Shown here piece by piece: positions 22,403 to 33,632 of a stretch of DNA of 64,000 nucleotides. The stretch is from Hygrocybe punicea (taxonomy: Eukaryota; Basidiomycota; Agaricomycetes; Agaricales; Hygrophoraceae). A program made the position numbers and the translations under genes. Every line of letters begins with the position of its first letter. The stretch's first letter is position 1. The DNA lies in contig OY744467.1 in the NCBI GenBank assembly GCA_963556145.1, forward strand, positions 2,542,001 to 2,606,000, given 5' to 3'. Below the pieces are notes generated by a model. It was given only the letters and a program-made list of their open reading frames with translations, was not told the DNA's origin and searched no databases.

Positions 22403-23542
22403 TTGTTTTCACCGTTTTTGGCCGTGGGCGTCTTTCTCCTTGTGCCCTTCATGGTGTCTGATGCAACTCTCATTCACATAGCTGCCCTAGTTACCTCCTC
22501 CATTTCCAATTTCGTAACATCTGGTTCAGCGCCATCTCTTATTCCACCGTCTCTCGCTTCATTTTTGCCGTCAATAGACCATACTCTCGCGCACGCGTGG
22601 GCCGTGTCTACTCGTAAAAACTACAATGGCGGTGTCTCAAGGTTTATGGAATTCTGCAAGGCAAACTCGATCCATGCGTCGGAATGTCTCCCAGCGTCTG
22701 AACTCCTCCTGTGCTCTTTCGCTGCCTCTGCCGCTGGTATGCGCGGCGGTTCTTCGGTTCGCAACGATCTTTCAGGCATCTGTGCGTGGCATATCGTGAA
22801 CGATCTCCCATACCAAGGCGGCACACGTCTCTCCTACATTGTCCGTGGTGTCGAAAATCTCGCTCCTGCTTCGTCAAAGCGCCCGCTGTGCCTCCCAGTC
22901 ACCTATGACATGCTTGCGGCTTTGCATCACTACCTTTCTCCCTCCGATCCTTTCGATGCCTGTGTCCTTGCAGCTGCTTTGTGTGCCTTTTGGGGCCAAT
23001 GCCGTCTAGGTGATCTCCTCCCACAATCGGACCACTCGCATAACCCAAACCTCTTCCCATCTGTCTCGGATCTCTTCCCGCCAGCGTCTGCGAAAGGCTC
23101 TCGCAAACTCCATCTTCCTTGGGATAAAGTAAAGCGTACGAAAGGCGCATATATCGTGATTTGCCGCCAATTTGGGCCAACGGATCCTATCGCTGCCCTC
23201 GAGTCACACCTCGCGGCTAATGAGATCCCAGAAAATTTCCCTCTGTTCGCGTATAATACTTCTTCAGGGCACCTCGCCCTTTGCGTGCGAAAATTTCTCA
23301 CCCACTGTAACAGCGTTTGGACACGCGTCGGTTACCCGATCTTTTCCGGTCATAGCTTCCGCATTGGTGGGACAACAGAACTTCTTCTTCGCGGCGTCCC
23401 GACGGATATCGTAAAGATGCTGGGCCGTTGGTCCTCCGACGCTTTCTTGCGCTACTGGAGAGATCTCGAATCCATCGCCCCTCTCTATGCGGAACTCCTG
23501 CCGCCTCCCTCCTCATTCGCAAAATCCCGCACTCGTCGTTGA
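22403..23542 (+). CDS. Tyrosine recombinase of the DIRS-like element
   Basis: 379 residues without intron. The N-terminal part (about 60-130) is a SAM-like core-binding domain (STRKNYNGGVSRFMEFCKAN). The catalytic domain shows the expected set: Arg201 in FWGQCRLGDLLP, H317-S-F-R320 in GHSFRIGGT, Trp343 in LGRWSS and the nucleophile candidate Tyr351 in FLRYWR. It would integrate circular element cDNA without target duplication, which fits the absence of TSDs. All catalytic residues are in place, so the enzyme may still be active. Confidence 0.9.
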   Translation: MFSPFLAVGVFLLVPFMVSDATLIHIAALVTSSISNFVTSGSAPSLIPPSLASFLPSIDHTLAHAWAVSTRKNYNGGVSRFMEFCKANSIHASECLPASELLLCSFAASAAGMRGGSSVRNDLSGICAWHIVNDLPYQGGTRLSYIVRGVENLAPASSKRPLCLPVTYDMLAALHHYLSPSDPFDACVLAAALCAFWGQCRLGDLLPQSDHSHNPNLFPSVSDLFPPASAKGSRKLHLPWDKVKRTKGAYIVICRQFGPTDPIAALESHLAANEIPENFPLFAYNTSSGHLALCVRKFLTHCNSVWTRVGYPIFSGHSFRIGGTTELLLRGVPTDIVKMLGRWSSDAFLRYWRDLESIAPLYAELLPPPSSFAKSRTRR

Positions 23543-24633
23543 TTCCTTATTCCACCCTTTCCTTTCCTAGCTTGATTTGTCCTGTTCTCTTGCCGTTTGT
23601 CTTATTAGTTCTGAGGTTTTTGGATTTTTGTTTGGGTTTGCCGTTCAGGCTCGCCTTTCGTCAGCTCTCCCTTGTCGCCCTTTCTTTTGGGCTGATCGTC
23701 TCCACCTGCACATCACACCCAAATCGTCAGTCGTGTTCTTGTAGATTTAGCCCTCCTTTATCTCATGCTAGCTACATTTCCCCGACTTCCGATTTCTCCC
23801 AAAAACCTATGACAAGAGTCTGTGTCACATCACTATCTCCCAGCCAAGAAAACACGAGTATGACTGCCAAAAACCTCCTTTCCTCAGAACAAAAACTTGA
23901 ATTTGGCTTATGCTTAGTCAGCTTTTTTTCGCACTTCTTGCAAGGCTCTCCCCCCCAAACCATTCATACCTAGCACCCCTCATCCATGTTATCACATCTA
24001 ATACTGAAACCCTCATCCCATATATTCCTCCCCATCATATGCTTCAACAGTTGTAACTTACTTTATCCTCAATTCAAACTAAGATTGGCCACAAAGCATG
24101 ACAAAACAAAGAATATCTATAGGTTAATCTCATGTCGAGAAATAAAAACAATGATTATTTTTTATTGCTACTTTCAGAAAAGCTGGCATCACATGCACAT
24201 TTTTACTTTTTTTTGTAAAACCCCCCAATTCTCGTGTGAGCTCTAGCTTGCTCAATTCTTGCCTGATCAACACACTTAGTAGGGCAAATACACAGTACTT
24301 TACTGGGGCTAGGCAGCCCCCCACTTCACATTTCTGTTTTCACCATTTTTTACTCTGCTGCTCTCAATACCTCTCAGAACTGTATGCTGTGAATTACACC
24401 TGAAATATCAGTCAAAATAAAAGGTTCTATTACTATAAACTGTCCACCTAGACCTTCCTGAGGCAGCCCCTAAAAAGAATTTGTGGAAATCGTGCTCAGT
24501 CAGAGTTCACTGTCATATTTATGCAGCTGATAGCCAGGCTCCTGCCAATCCACTTCTGAAAAGTGAGGGGCCCCATCCAATACCATAAGGTGAATATATT
24601 TAAGAGGTGACACCAAAACACATGCTTTAATTA
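23543..24633. other. Non-coding AT-rich stretch after the DIRS-like element
   Basis: The first about 200 bp are T/C-rich and may be the 3' end of the retroelement. The rest is AT-rich with short unsupported frames. The motif AGGCAGCCCC recurs at about 24311 and 24463. No gene is supported. Confidence 0.5.
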
Positions 24634-25475
24634 AAACTCTGTACTCTTATTTCCCCTTCACCTCTCTACAGTGGCTTAAAGAAAATGTTAGTAAACAAAG
24701 CCAGCTACAATTTTGCTAAGTCCAATTATGGAGTACTTGTGCAAAATACAATTCATACTGTCTAACACAATCCATCCCTTCAGTTAATGAGCTCTGGGAA
24801 GCAATTATAGAAGCTCTGGATCAGAACCCACAGTGATTTGTAGGCCAATTTGCTTTCAGAGATGGCACAGTCCTAATCAGTAATTAAATAATTGATAAAG
24901 AAAAGAAATATACATTATTGCATGTGCATCTTGTTTTACTGCTGCTGAACTGTTATTTTATCATCCTGGACTCCTGTACACGTACCCTAGTGATTGAGGT
25001 GAGGTTTATGGAAGCAGGACATGTCTAAACTGACATAGTCACCAGCATAATTTGCACACTTCCATGTATTACTTAACTAGGACTCTGAAAAATACAGCAG
25101 CAGTGACCTCAACCACTAGGGTACATGTACAGGAGTCCAGGATGATAAAATAATAGTGCAGCAGCAGTAAAACAAGATGCACATGCAATAATGTATATTT
25201 CTTTTCTTTATCAATTATTTAATTACTGATTAGGACTGTGCCATCTCTGAAAGCAAATTGGCCTACAAATCACTGTGGGTTCTGATCCAGAGCTTCTATA
25301 ATTGCTTCCCAGAGCTCATTAACTGAAGGGATGGATTGTGTTAGACAGTATGAATTGTATTTTGCACAAGTACTCCATAATTGGACTTAGCAAAATTGTA
25401 GCTGGCTTTGTTTACTAACATTTTCTTCAAGCTGTATTGGAGAGGGTCGAGAGGAATAAGAGTTCTGAGTTATCA
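24634..25475. repeat. Foldback element, arms of about 365 bp
   Basis: The left arm (about 24634-25000) is the inverse complement of the right arm (25106 to about 25475) around a 105-bp spacer. The inner arm ends read CTCCTGTACACGTACCCTAG and, inverted, CTCCTGTACATGTACCCTAG. The match is near perfect for about 320 bp and weakens at the outer ends. It ends 37 bp left of hAT C. No target duplication was identified. Confidence 0.85.
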
Positions 25476-25512
25476 AAAGGCCCTTTTGGAGATCCAATAT
25501 TTTGGAAGTTCC

Positions 25513-28454
25513 TAGTGTTACCGCAACTATGACTAGTAGTCGACTAATAGTCATAGTCATAGTCAGTCATAGCTGAGTTGATAACCGACTCGACTATGAC
25601 TATGACACCAACTATGACTATGACTACCTGATTCAGTCAAGTCGATAGCCAGTGGCTAAGTCCGGACCACTTTTTCTTTTTCTTTCTTCAACCTCAATCT
25701 CATTCATGACATGACCAAATGAAGTTGTCGCAAGGGCAGTGATGATGGGTCTTCCAAGTCCTCGGGAACTGCCTCATCTCTGGCTACCTCATCATCTGAA
25801 CTCCCTGCCCTTACGTGTGCCAAAAAGCAAGCCACGATGAAGAAGGCTGAGTGTGCCAAGAAGAAGGCCAAGAAACGTCAACCATCTCCTACTCCAGAGT
25901 CAGCAGCCCTGTCAGAGTCAGCAGCCCCATCTGTTACTGCTGCTACTGGGCCCAGTCAGCCCGCGTCTGTCAATGACCTCGTAGGCTTGGTCTGATTCAA
26001 AACGGCTGCACACAATATCTGGCACTTCTTCACGAAGGGGAGTATCAAGGAGAAGATCCAAACAATATGTAAGGCCTGTCAGTGAGTCTCTTCCCCCTTT
26101 CTATTGATTTCTGTACACTAATTATCTACCTACAGGGCACACTGTTCCGCCAATCCGAAGTTCCTTGCCCTCATCATCAACTATACCTTTGCCCCTGCCA
26201 CAGCTAACCCCAATCTCTGTGTCCACCTCGAGAAGTACCATGAGGATGAGTACGTCCAAGCCTGCAAGGAGAATGGCTGGTTGATGCAGTTGCTGAAGTG
26301 GAAGATCCATGAGGAAACCGCTAGCCTCAGACAATCTACCCTCGACTCTAACCTTCAAGACATATCGTCATCCGGCCGTCCCACCTTCACTTGTGCCGCC
26401 CTCCTCCATGCTTTGATCAATTTCATCGTTGCGGATGATCAATCAATCAATGTCATTGAGTGTCGGGAGTTTTGAGATCTCCTCCTCCTCCTTCATTCCG
26501 ACCTTCAAGACAAAGACATCCCCCACCGCACCAAGTTGTGTGAGGCAATCATTGCAGCTTGGGAGTCCCACTTCAAGGCCCTGTGGCTTGAACTCGCCGA
26601 TGCTGTAGGGAAGGTTAGCTTTACTGTGGACCTCTGGTCTGACAAGAATCTTTGCTTGTTGCATTACTGCCCATTGGATTGCCTGCAACAAGCTCCGCAA
26701 TTAGCTGGAACTCAAGACTGTACTGATCACGTTTCACAATGTCACCGGCAAACATGATGGTGCCAACCTCACCGCTGTCATCCTGCAACTGCTCGACTGT
26801 GCCGGTATCACAACCCTCATTGGTTGGTTTACCCTTGACAATGCGAGCAACAATGACACCTTCGTTGTAGCGCTGGAAGGCCTCCTCAAGACCTGCGACA
26901 TCGATTTCTGTGCTGTCAAGAATCGGATCATGTGCTTCATGCACATCATCAACATCTGTTGCCAGCACCTCATTGAAGGCTTCACCAACACTGCACTCGT
27001 TGATCCCATGGAGACCTTCGTTGCTGCTGAATGTCCGCATGAGCCTGGTGCTCAAACATTTGAGGAGGCCATCAAGCGTGACCCAATTGCGCTCAGTCAT
27101 GTAGGAGTTTGCAAAGTTCGATCTTCCGGTCAATGCTGTGAGCACTTCAAATCCCTCATCATTGAGGGCAACAGCAGGGCCCACTTCACACATCCAGATG
27201 GCCATGCGATAACAGTCCCTCTCCTACAACTACTTTGCGACATCAAGACAAGGTGGGATTCAATCTACTACATGATCAATCATCTTCGCATTTTGCGGCC
27301 TGCCATCGATTCCTTCCTCACAAGCCCTGTCAACAAGGATCTTCAAATGCTCCATCTCACAGACTTTGAGTGGAATACCCTTCAGGACATCGAGGCAATC
27401 TTAGCTGTGCCCCATGCAGCCCAACAAACAATGTCAAAGGAAACCACACTGATTCTGTCTGGCTCCATCCCAGCCTTTGAAATGTTCATGTTGTCTTGGG
27501 AGCAGCTCACCGAGAAGATTCCCCACCTCAAACCATTCATTTATGAAGGCCTGAAATGGGTGCTCAAATACTATGAGCAGATGGACTGAACAGATGCCTA
27601 CGTCATTGCAATGATCATCAACCCAGCAGTCTGCACATCTTGGATCAAGAAACACTGGGCTGCAGACTAGCTCGAGAAAGCTGAAACCACCTTCCTTGAC
27701 CTCATGCAGCAGTACTGAGACAAATCCAAACCTGTAGCCCCCAATGAAGTCTTACCCACTAGGCCGGCTGTCACTTCTGTTGAGGCATGGCAAACACTGG
27801 ACTTGCAATATGGCCTCGACGACATGTTCGAAACAGCCAAAGAATCAGGAGAGTTGGCAACGGTCAACGAAGAATACGAGTCCTATGTCAAAGGCCCACT
27901 CTCGAAGCCAGGGATGAACCTTCTTCAATTCTGGTCCATGTCCGATTCAACCTTGCCAACAATTTATTCTATTGCAATGGACTATCTACCTATTCAAGCG
28001 TCATCTGTCCTGAGTGAGCGTGTTTTCTCATCCAGTGCCAAGACTGACACACTCAAATGCAACCACGTCCATCCCCTCCTTATGGAGGCCCTTCAAATGC
28101 TCAAATTTGGCCTCAAGAAATCTCAACTTGACTTCATGACTGGGTGGGCAGTCAATGAGGCCAGCATGATGGATGTAGAAGAGGTGGTGGTGGATTTGTT
28201 GGGTGCATTGTTTGAGGGGGACAAGGACAAAGCATTTGATGTGCTGATTGCAGCCATGGGTGAGGGAGATGACGGGGATATATATATTGTTAGCATGTTT
28301 TTGTACTGAGAACCCCGACTGAGCTGCGACTCAAGTCAACTGTAGTTGGTAGTCGTAACTACCAACTATGGCTATGTGAAATTGTGATAAATAGTCTAGT
28401 CGAAGTCATGACTCTCCTAGTCGACTCTTGACTAGTCGAGTTGCGGCAACACTA
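25513..28454 (+). mobile_element. hAT transposon C, full length, 8-bp TSD GAAGTTCC
   Basis: The left end TAGTGTTACCGCAACT matches the inverted right end TAGTGTTGCCGCAACT. GAAGTTCC flanks it on both sides (25505-25512 and 28455-28462). Subterminal DNA is packed with GACTATGACTA and AGTCGAC motifs (25530-25640 and 28330-28440), likely transposase-binding sites. The 2,942-bp element holds one plus-strand transposase gene with stops. Confidence 0.94.
25728..28309 (+). pseudogene. hAT transposase of element C, with in-frame stops
   Basis: A basic Ser/Pro/Lys-rich N-terminus is followed by a BED-like finger: CKACQAHCSANPKF and LCVHLEKYH, restored by splicing a 53-nt intron at about 26082-26135. 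The RNase H-like core includes FTVDLWSDKNL (26610-26650). The hATC dimerisation tail at 27803-28309 reads LSERVFSSSAKTDTLK. In-frame stops fall at about 25994, 26473, 27589, 27670 and 27718; several (25994, 26473, 27718) sit where CGA (Arg) would restore the reading, that is CGA to TGA. This copy cannot encode a full transposase. Confidence 0.8.
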
Positions 28455-28593
28455 GAAGTTCCCTATAGGTAGTATAACCCATGTATTAGCATCTCACCTC
28501 TCACCCTCGGAAATTCAGCTTGGCAGGAGCCTGGCCAATAGCCTACTTTTTCCACCAGTCTTATCATTAGGCTCATAACCTGACTCTGCTTAC

Positions 28594-29154
28594 ATGGCCA
28601 ACAAACAATGGTCTTCATCTTGCAAAAAGGTATCATCTCATGCCATGGGAAGCAGGAAATCCAAGAAAAATAAGGAAAACCACTCCTCCTCTCCAAAAGC
28701 ATCTGTAAGCACTAGACCATGCCCGAAACCAAGCCCCTTTACCAAATCTGACACAGATGAGTCCTCAGCTGACAAGGACTTGGCTGGTGCTGAGGCTCTG
28801 ATGCTCATTGGAAAGCCACCCACCAGTCATTCTTGCAGAGTTGTTGATAAGCCTCTTAGCATTGCATCAGAAGACCTAGACAATGACAACAGCAGCAATG
28901 AGCTGGAGAATAGTTCCAGAGAAATCACACCTGATTTAACCAACAGTAAGCAGAGTATCCTTCATTTGCACTCCTACCTGAACTCAGCATTGCCCAAGAT
29001 ACCGACACTTTTGACATACCTTTCACCATTCCCTTCAACTCTGCAAGTCTCAGGAATCAAATCAAATACATCATTTGATGAATTTCTTGTAGCAGCAGAT
29101 CTGAAGATGTTGACCTGCATTACCTTGATGTCAAAGATTGCTTACATTCCCTGA
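28594..29154 (+). other. Unrecognised 186-aa open frame
   Basis: The frame reads MANKQWSSSCKKVSSHAMG, has a basic Ser/Lys-rich start and an acidic middle (DTDESSADKDLAGAEAL). It contains no motif I know. Stop codons follow and the frame seems to go on in pieces to about 29290. It lies between hAT C and the broken hAT-3 and is most likely a decayed transposon ORF. Confidence 0.3.
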
Positions 29155-29999
29155 TATCATCCTAAGACTCCTAAACCTGTGCCCAAGTTGACAAAGACTG
29201 GGCCAGACTTGTAGCTGATGTCAGAGATTATATATGTGAATCCAAAGCCAAGAACAAGGGCCTCAGGGTTGTCAAATCATTTACAATTAGGCAATGGCAC
29301 AGGTAAACCCATGGGTGTCAGGAGTCCTACCTGGACCCTTACCTGCAGCTTACCTGGACCCTTTACCCATGGGTTTTAAGGCACACAGGTTCACGGGTTT
29401 CAAGCAGGTACAGGTTTTTCAGATGGGTCTCACAGATATTCTTTTGTATGACATATTTACAAGACATATATGGCCTGACTACCAAGTAAGTGCATTCCAG
29501 TCTGACATGAGGAGCTCTGAGTCCTCCTTGATATCAGTGAGCATCGCCACTGAAAGGACATCCTCATTCTTGACAAGGCCAAAATGACTCCAGCAACCCA
29601 CACAGATCAATGCTCTCGTCAATTGAACTGATAGCTGGCTTCAGATGTGGGACAAAATCAGTCGACCACAGCTGAAAATGTGTTTGACATTGACAGATGT
29701 TGCAGGAATGGTCAAGTAATTGAGGGCCATATGAGCGAGCATGGGATAGACAGTCCATTTTTCATACCACCATGCCAGAACATCATGGACGTGCTCGGGG
29801 CCAGTGCTGAGATAGAGGGTGAGCTCATTGGTTACCTTGATTCCCTTCGGCATTGTGAGAGCTGGCATGTTGTTGAAGATGTTGAGGGTGTTGTCCTGTG
29901 ACTGGTGCATGAGGGCTATCGTCGATAGCAAGCCAAGGCTTACCTGTGCCCCATCTTCAGGATCATCCTGAACCTCCAAACTCTCGACATCCACAGTGT

Positions 30000-31230
30000 A
30001 TGATCATTGTAGATGTGGCTTCAGGGTGGCTTCAGAACATAAATCCTAACCAGAGGGTGTCAGCATAGAAATGATGGTGGATAACCAGTGTCAGGAATAG
30101 TGGTAAAAGGATAGTAAGAAATGGAATGTAAAGCTGCCATGTAATACTAAGAAAACAGACAAGTAACAATGAAGCCAACAAAAGATGGACAAATAAGATA
30201 AACCAGAGTGAAAATGGATAAATAACAAGGAACCTGATGATGCCAACGACATTGGGTATGGTGGGTTGGGTTGGGTTGGGTTGGGAATGATGAATGAATG
30301 ATAGGAACTAAGAGGAGGTCAACAAGGACAACTACAAAAGTCTAAGGGCTGCAAGGATGAGCTTGTGAAGGGATTAAAAGATGCTTCTGACTGTAAGGAA
30401 ATGGTATCTCTTTTTTGTATGGTTGTCAGGGACCATTTTTATAGTACATGGGTGGGTAGTCTACTTTTGGTCATGTCTATTTTGGCCGATAGATAACTAC
30501 AAAGGAAAGTTGGAATGGGGATGAGAAGAGAGGGTTGTGATGCAATGAAGACAGGAAAATGGAGGGGAAAATGAAAAAGATCTAAAATGTCATGTATATC
30601 TCCAAAAGGACGAGGGGATGCGTATATAGGGCAAGTCCAAAATCAGGAATAAAGTCTAATGAGATCCGTCCCCTAGAATTGGAATTGGGACTCTGGGGCT
30701 TATGAGGCTGCCAGATTTGGTCCAAAAGTGCCAAATCTCGCCATGGTTATACCAGTGATGGATGAAATCGACAAGCATTTTGGCAATATCAGTCGCAATC
30801 TAACATTCGATAAGGTGATTTGCTCAGCTCTGTGCTTGGCAAAGTTAACACTCAACAAATATTACTTGCTCACCGACTCATCTGAGGCATATCACATTGC
30901 AATGGGTGAGTGACAGCTGTGATTAACCTTGTCATAATCTGACTCACCTTTACAGTACTCCATCCAAGTTACAAACTCGCCTACTTCAAATCTCAGTGCT
31001 GGGAGCCTGAATGGATTACCACAGCTGAAGGACTGGTCTGCAATGAACTCACATGATGTAGAGGGTCGATGTCCCCCTGAGTCCAAATTCTCAATATATC
31101 ACGAATCTAGATGAACCCGATGCCTCCAAACGACTTGCATTTGAACCCAACGTAACCCAACGTGATGTGATGTGACATGACCTGACAGGACCTGAGGTAT
31201 ACCGCTTTGTCACAGCCATACCGCAGGAGA
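30000..31230. repeat. Rearranged copy of the interior of hAT G
   Basis: Read on the minus strand, 30727-30000 matches 61556-62290 (TATA-like ACTATAAAAA, a run of CCCAACC units, TTATTTATCC). Read on the plus strand, 31069 to about 31220 matches 61398-61555. In hAT G the two blocks are adjacent and co-oriented; here they face each other across 30728-31068. Differences are rich in CpG to TpG/CpA changes. The block separates the catalytic core and tail of the hAT-3 transposase. Confidence 0.75.
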
Positions 31231-31796
31231 AGTAAAGAGTTGCGTCTTTGAGGATCTGAGAGTGTGTGGCAGTGAGATAACTCTGTTTCATTTATGGGTC
31301 CCACTCTCCCATGCACCTTCAGCACCTTGCAGAGTTGATCTGCAATGTCCCATTCCCTTTCTGACAACTCCAGCACACACAGATTGTTCTTGCGGTCAGC
31401 TGTTACTGCATTGATCGCTGTTTTATACTTGATTGGGAACTTGAGCATATCATAGGTTGAGTCCCAGCATGTCCAGACATCTTGCAGCATTATCCATTCA
31501 GTCAGCTTCAGTTCCTTGACAACATCCTTCCACGCTGGAAGGAGGATGGTGGTCAAGTGGATAATTTTGAAGGATAATTTGTGAAGCTAAGTGTCTTTCA
31601 TTAGGCTTTTGTTCAAGTAGGTGATCACTCCACTCACTTGCTAGGACAAGCGGCAATAGCTGGATGGTGGACCATTGCTCATTTGTCAATGCTTCATCCT
31701 CATCAAGGGCATCTTCTGTGTTATTGAGCTCATCCTCCTTGGTGTCATCAAGGTCTTGTGTGGTGCTCTCTTTGGCCTTGAAATCCTTTGCTAACT

Positions 31797-33632
31797 TAGT
31801 GATGGATGGGTCAGGTTCAGAACCATGGTTTGAACCTGAACCAATGGGAACCAAACCATGGTTCGGGTCCAAGTTCGGGGCCAGGCATGAACCGGACCTA
31901 AAGTCCGGTTCCGCGTTCACGTGTTTTTTCACGGTCCAGAACCCGTTCGGACCAGTTCGAACCGGTAAGTGTCCCTAACCACTGTTGTCCCTACACGCAA
32001 CCCACCTCCACCTCCTCCCTCGCCCTACCATCTCCCTCACTTGCAAAACCGAACTGGGGGTGGTGTTGCGCACTGCCGTCGTCCATGACCACACCGTAAC
32101 GAGCGACAACGACACTTCAACGACGAGGGCGGATACCACACGCACAACAACACTTCAAGTTGAACGTTGTCGTCGTCAAACTTGAAGATGAGCAGAACAG
32201 TTTGCGGTGAACTGTTCTGCTCAAGGTAAGTCCTTGGTTATTTCAGGTACTTCTACTAATTCAAACTTTTAGTTCATTCCTAATACTTCGCTAGCGGAGA
32301 ATTAACAACGACGGCAATGACATCCACCGCCTACTGGCAACAGGGCGACGGTGATGGCGATGACGACGACAGCACCACTACCACCACTACCGTCACACAA
32401 CAATGGCAATGGCAATGACCTCCACCGCCATCCGGCAGCAGTACGACGACGACGACGGTGGAACTGGGCCGATGTTGACGAGGACCTAAGCCGTGAGCCG
32501 TGGCTCAGGTCTGGGGCCTGCTACACTCTTTTGACCCTGACCACAACGACCACAGTGATGACGATGGCGACACCACCAAGCCGGAGTGGAGCCGGCCAAG
32601 GTACGACAACAACAACACATCCCACCGCCGCCGCCACTACCACAGCGCCAGCAGCGAACCTACGACGCCAATGCCAATGCCAACAGATGCCAACGGGAAC
32701 AGAATCGGCATCCAGCAGCAGCAATTGCGGCAGTGACAGCAGCGGCAACCACCACCACAGCAGCAACCGGCCCCCTCGCTCAAGCGCCGGTGGCCAACGC
32801 CCACACCCAATGACATGAATGGACGACGAACGGTGGCAGGTGGGGGATGGGGGTTGCAACAGTGGGCAGCACAAACAGCAGGAGGCAACTGCGGAGGAAG
32901 GGGTGAGGCCAGGGTGGGCCAGAGTGCCCCGCCCTCTACTTAATCTTTTTCTTAAAAAACCACCCCCCCACCACCATAGCCCCATGACGCCAACGCCAAC
33001 GCCAACGTCTCCGATGCTAACGGCAACGGCAACGGGACAATGACAATGATGGCGACGACCTCCACCGCCAACTGGCAGCAGTAGGGCGACGATGACAATG
33101 GAACTGGGCCGATGGTGATGACGATGGCCAAGGCAATGAGAAGTCCGTGCCAATGTCAACACGCCAGCCAGCTACAGCCCACAGACCCAACACATGAGCC
33201 ACAACGGCCATGGCCTAACTCGCTCAGGCGCCGGCGGCCGGTGCCCACGCCCAATGGCATGAACAGACAGCGAACGGCGGCAGGCGGGGTTGGTGGGGTT
33301 CCAACAGCAAGCAGCGCGAATGGCAGGCGTGGGTGGGGACTCTGCCCTGCCCTCTGTTTAATATTCGTTTACATGTAAAATTACATTAGTACTATAAATA
33401 CATGGGGGTTGTCGTGCTACCCGCGACGCCCTCTCAATACCGTGCAAATGTAAGCCAAAAAATAGGTCCGGTTCTTGGTTCTAGGATTGCCGAACCGGAA
33501 CCAGACCTGAAAGAACCAGAACCGATGGTTCGGTCCGAGGTTCTGTACTTAAGTAGAACCAGACCTAGGGTTCGGTCCGGGGTTCACCAAATTTGGCTGA
33601 GAACCGGACCGAACCGGACCTGTCCATCACTA
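31797..33632. mobile_element. Non-autonomous hAT D1, TSD TGCTAACT
   Basis: The ends are TAGTGATGGATGGGTCAGG and the inverse of GGACCTGTCCATCACTA. TGCTAACT flanks it at 31789-31796 and 33633-33640. It sits inside the hAT-3 transposase. The 1,836 bp hold no transposase. Subterminal DNA repeats AACCATGGTT and GGTTC/GAACC motifs; the interior is an A/C/G-rich run of GATGAC, CCACC and CAACGGCAACG units. A 13-bp stem hairpin (GAGCAGAACAGTT with a 7-nt loop) lies at about 32192-32224, just before an intron-like segment at 32226-32272. Open frames of up to 213 codons on both strands come from the low-complexity composition. Confidence 0.9.
32226..32272 (+). other. Intron-like segment in hAT D1 (47 nt)
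   Basis: AG|GTAAGT donor, branch-like CTACTAATTC, TTTTAG acceptor. The same 47-nt segment is at 44752-44798 in D2. Confidence 0.6.

Larger units (their letters stand above)
18426..23542 (+). mobile_element. DIRS-like retroelement with complete gag, RT/RNase H and tyrosine recombinase genes
   Basis: Three genes follow in order on one strand: gag (18426-20573), RT-RNase H (20548-22292) and a tyrosine recombinase (22403-23542). A tyrosine recombinase in place of a DDE integrase, with no protease seen, defines the DIRS order of retrotransposons. All genes are open once two introns are removed. Coordinates give the coding span only; the terminal repeats were not found by eye. Confidence 0.85.

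Noticed and set aside
30239..30300. Telomere-like TTGGG repeat
   Set aside because: Only about four units are present, and the matching block in hAT G reads as CCGACC-type repeats, so this is decayed transposon sequence and not a telomere.
32351..33378. Frames of up to 213 codons in hAT D1 (and the same in D2)
   Set aside because: They arise from trinucleotide-biased DNA, are open on both strands and lack any recognisable domain.
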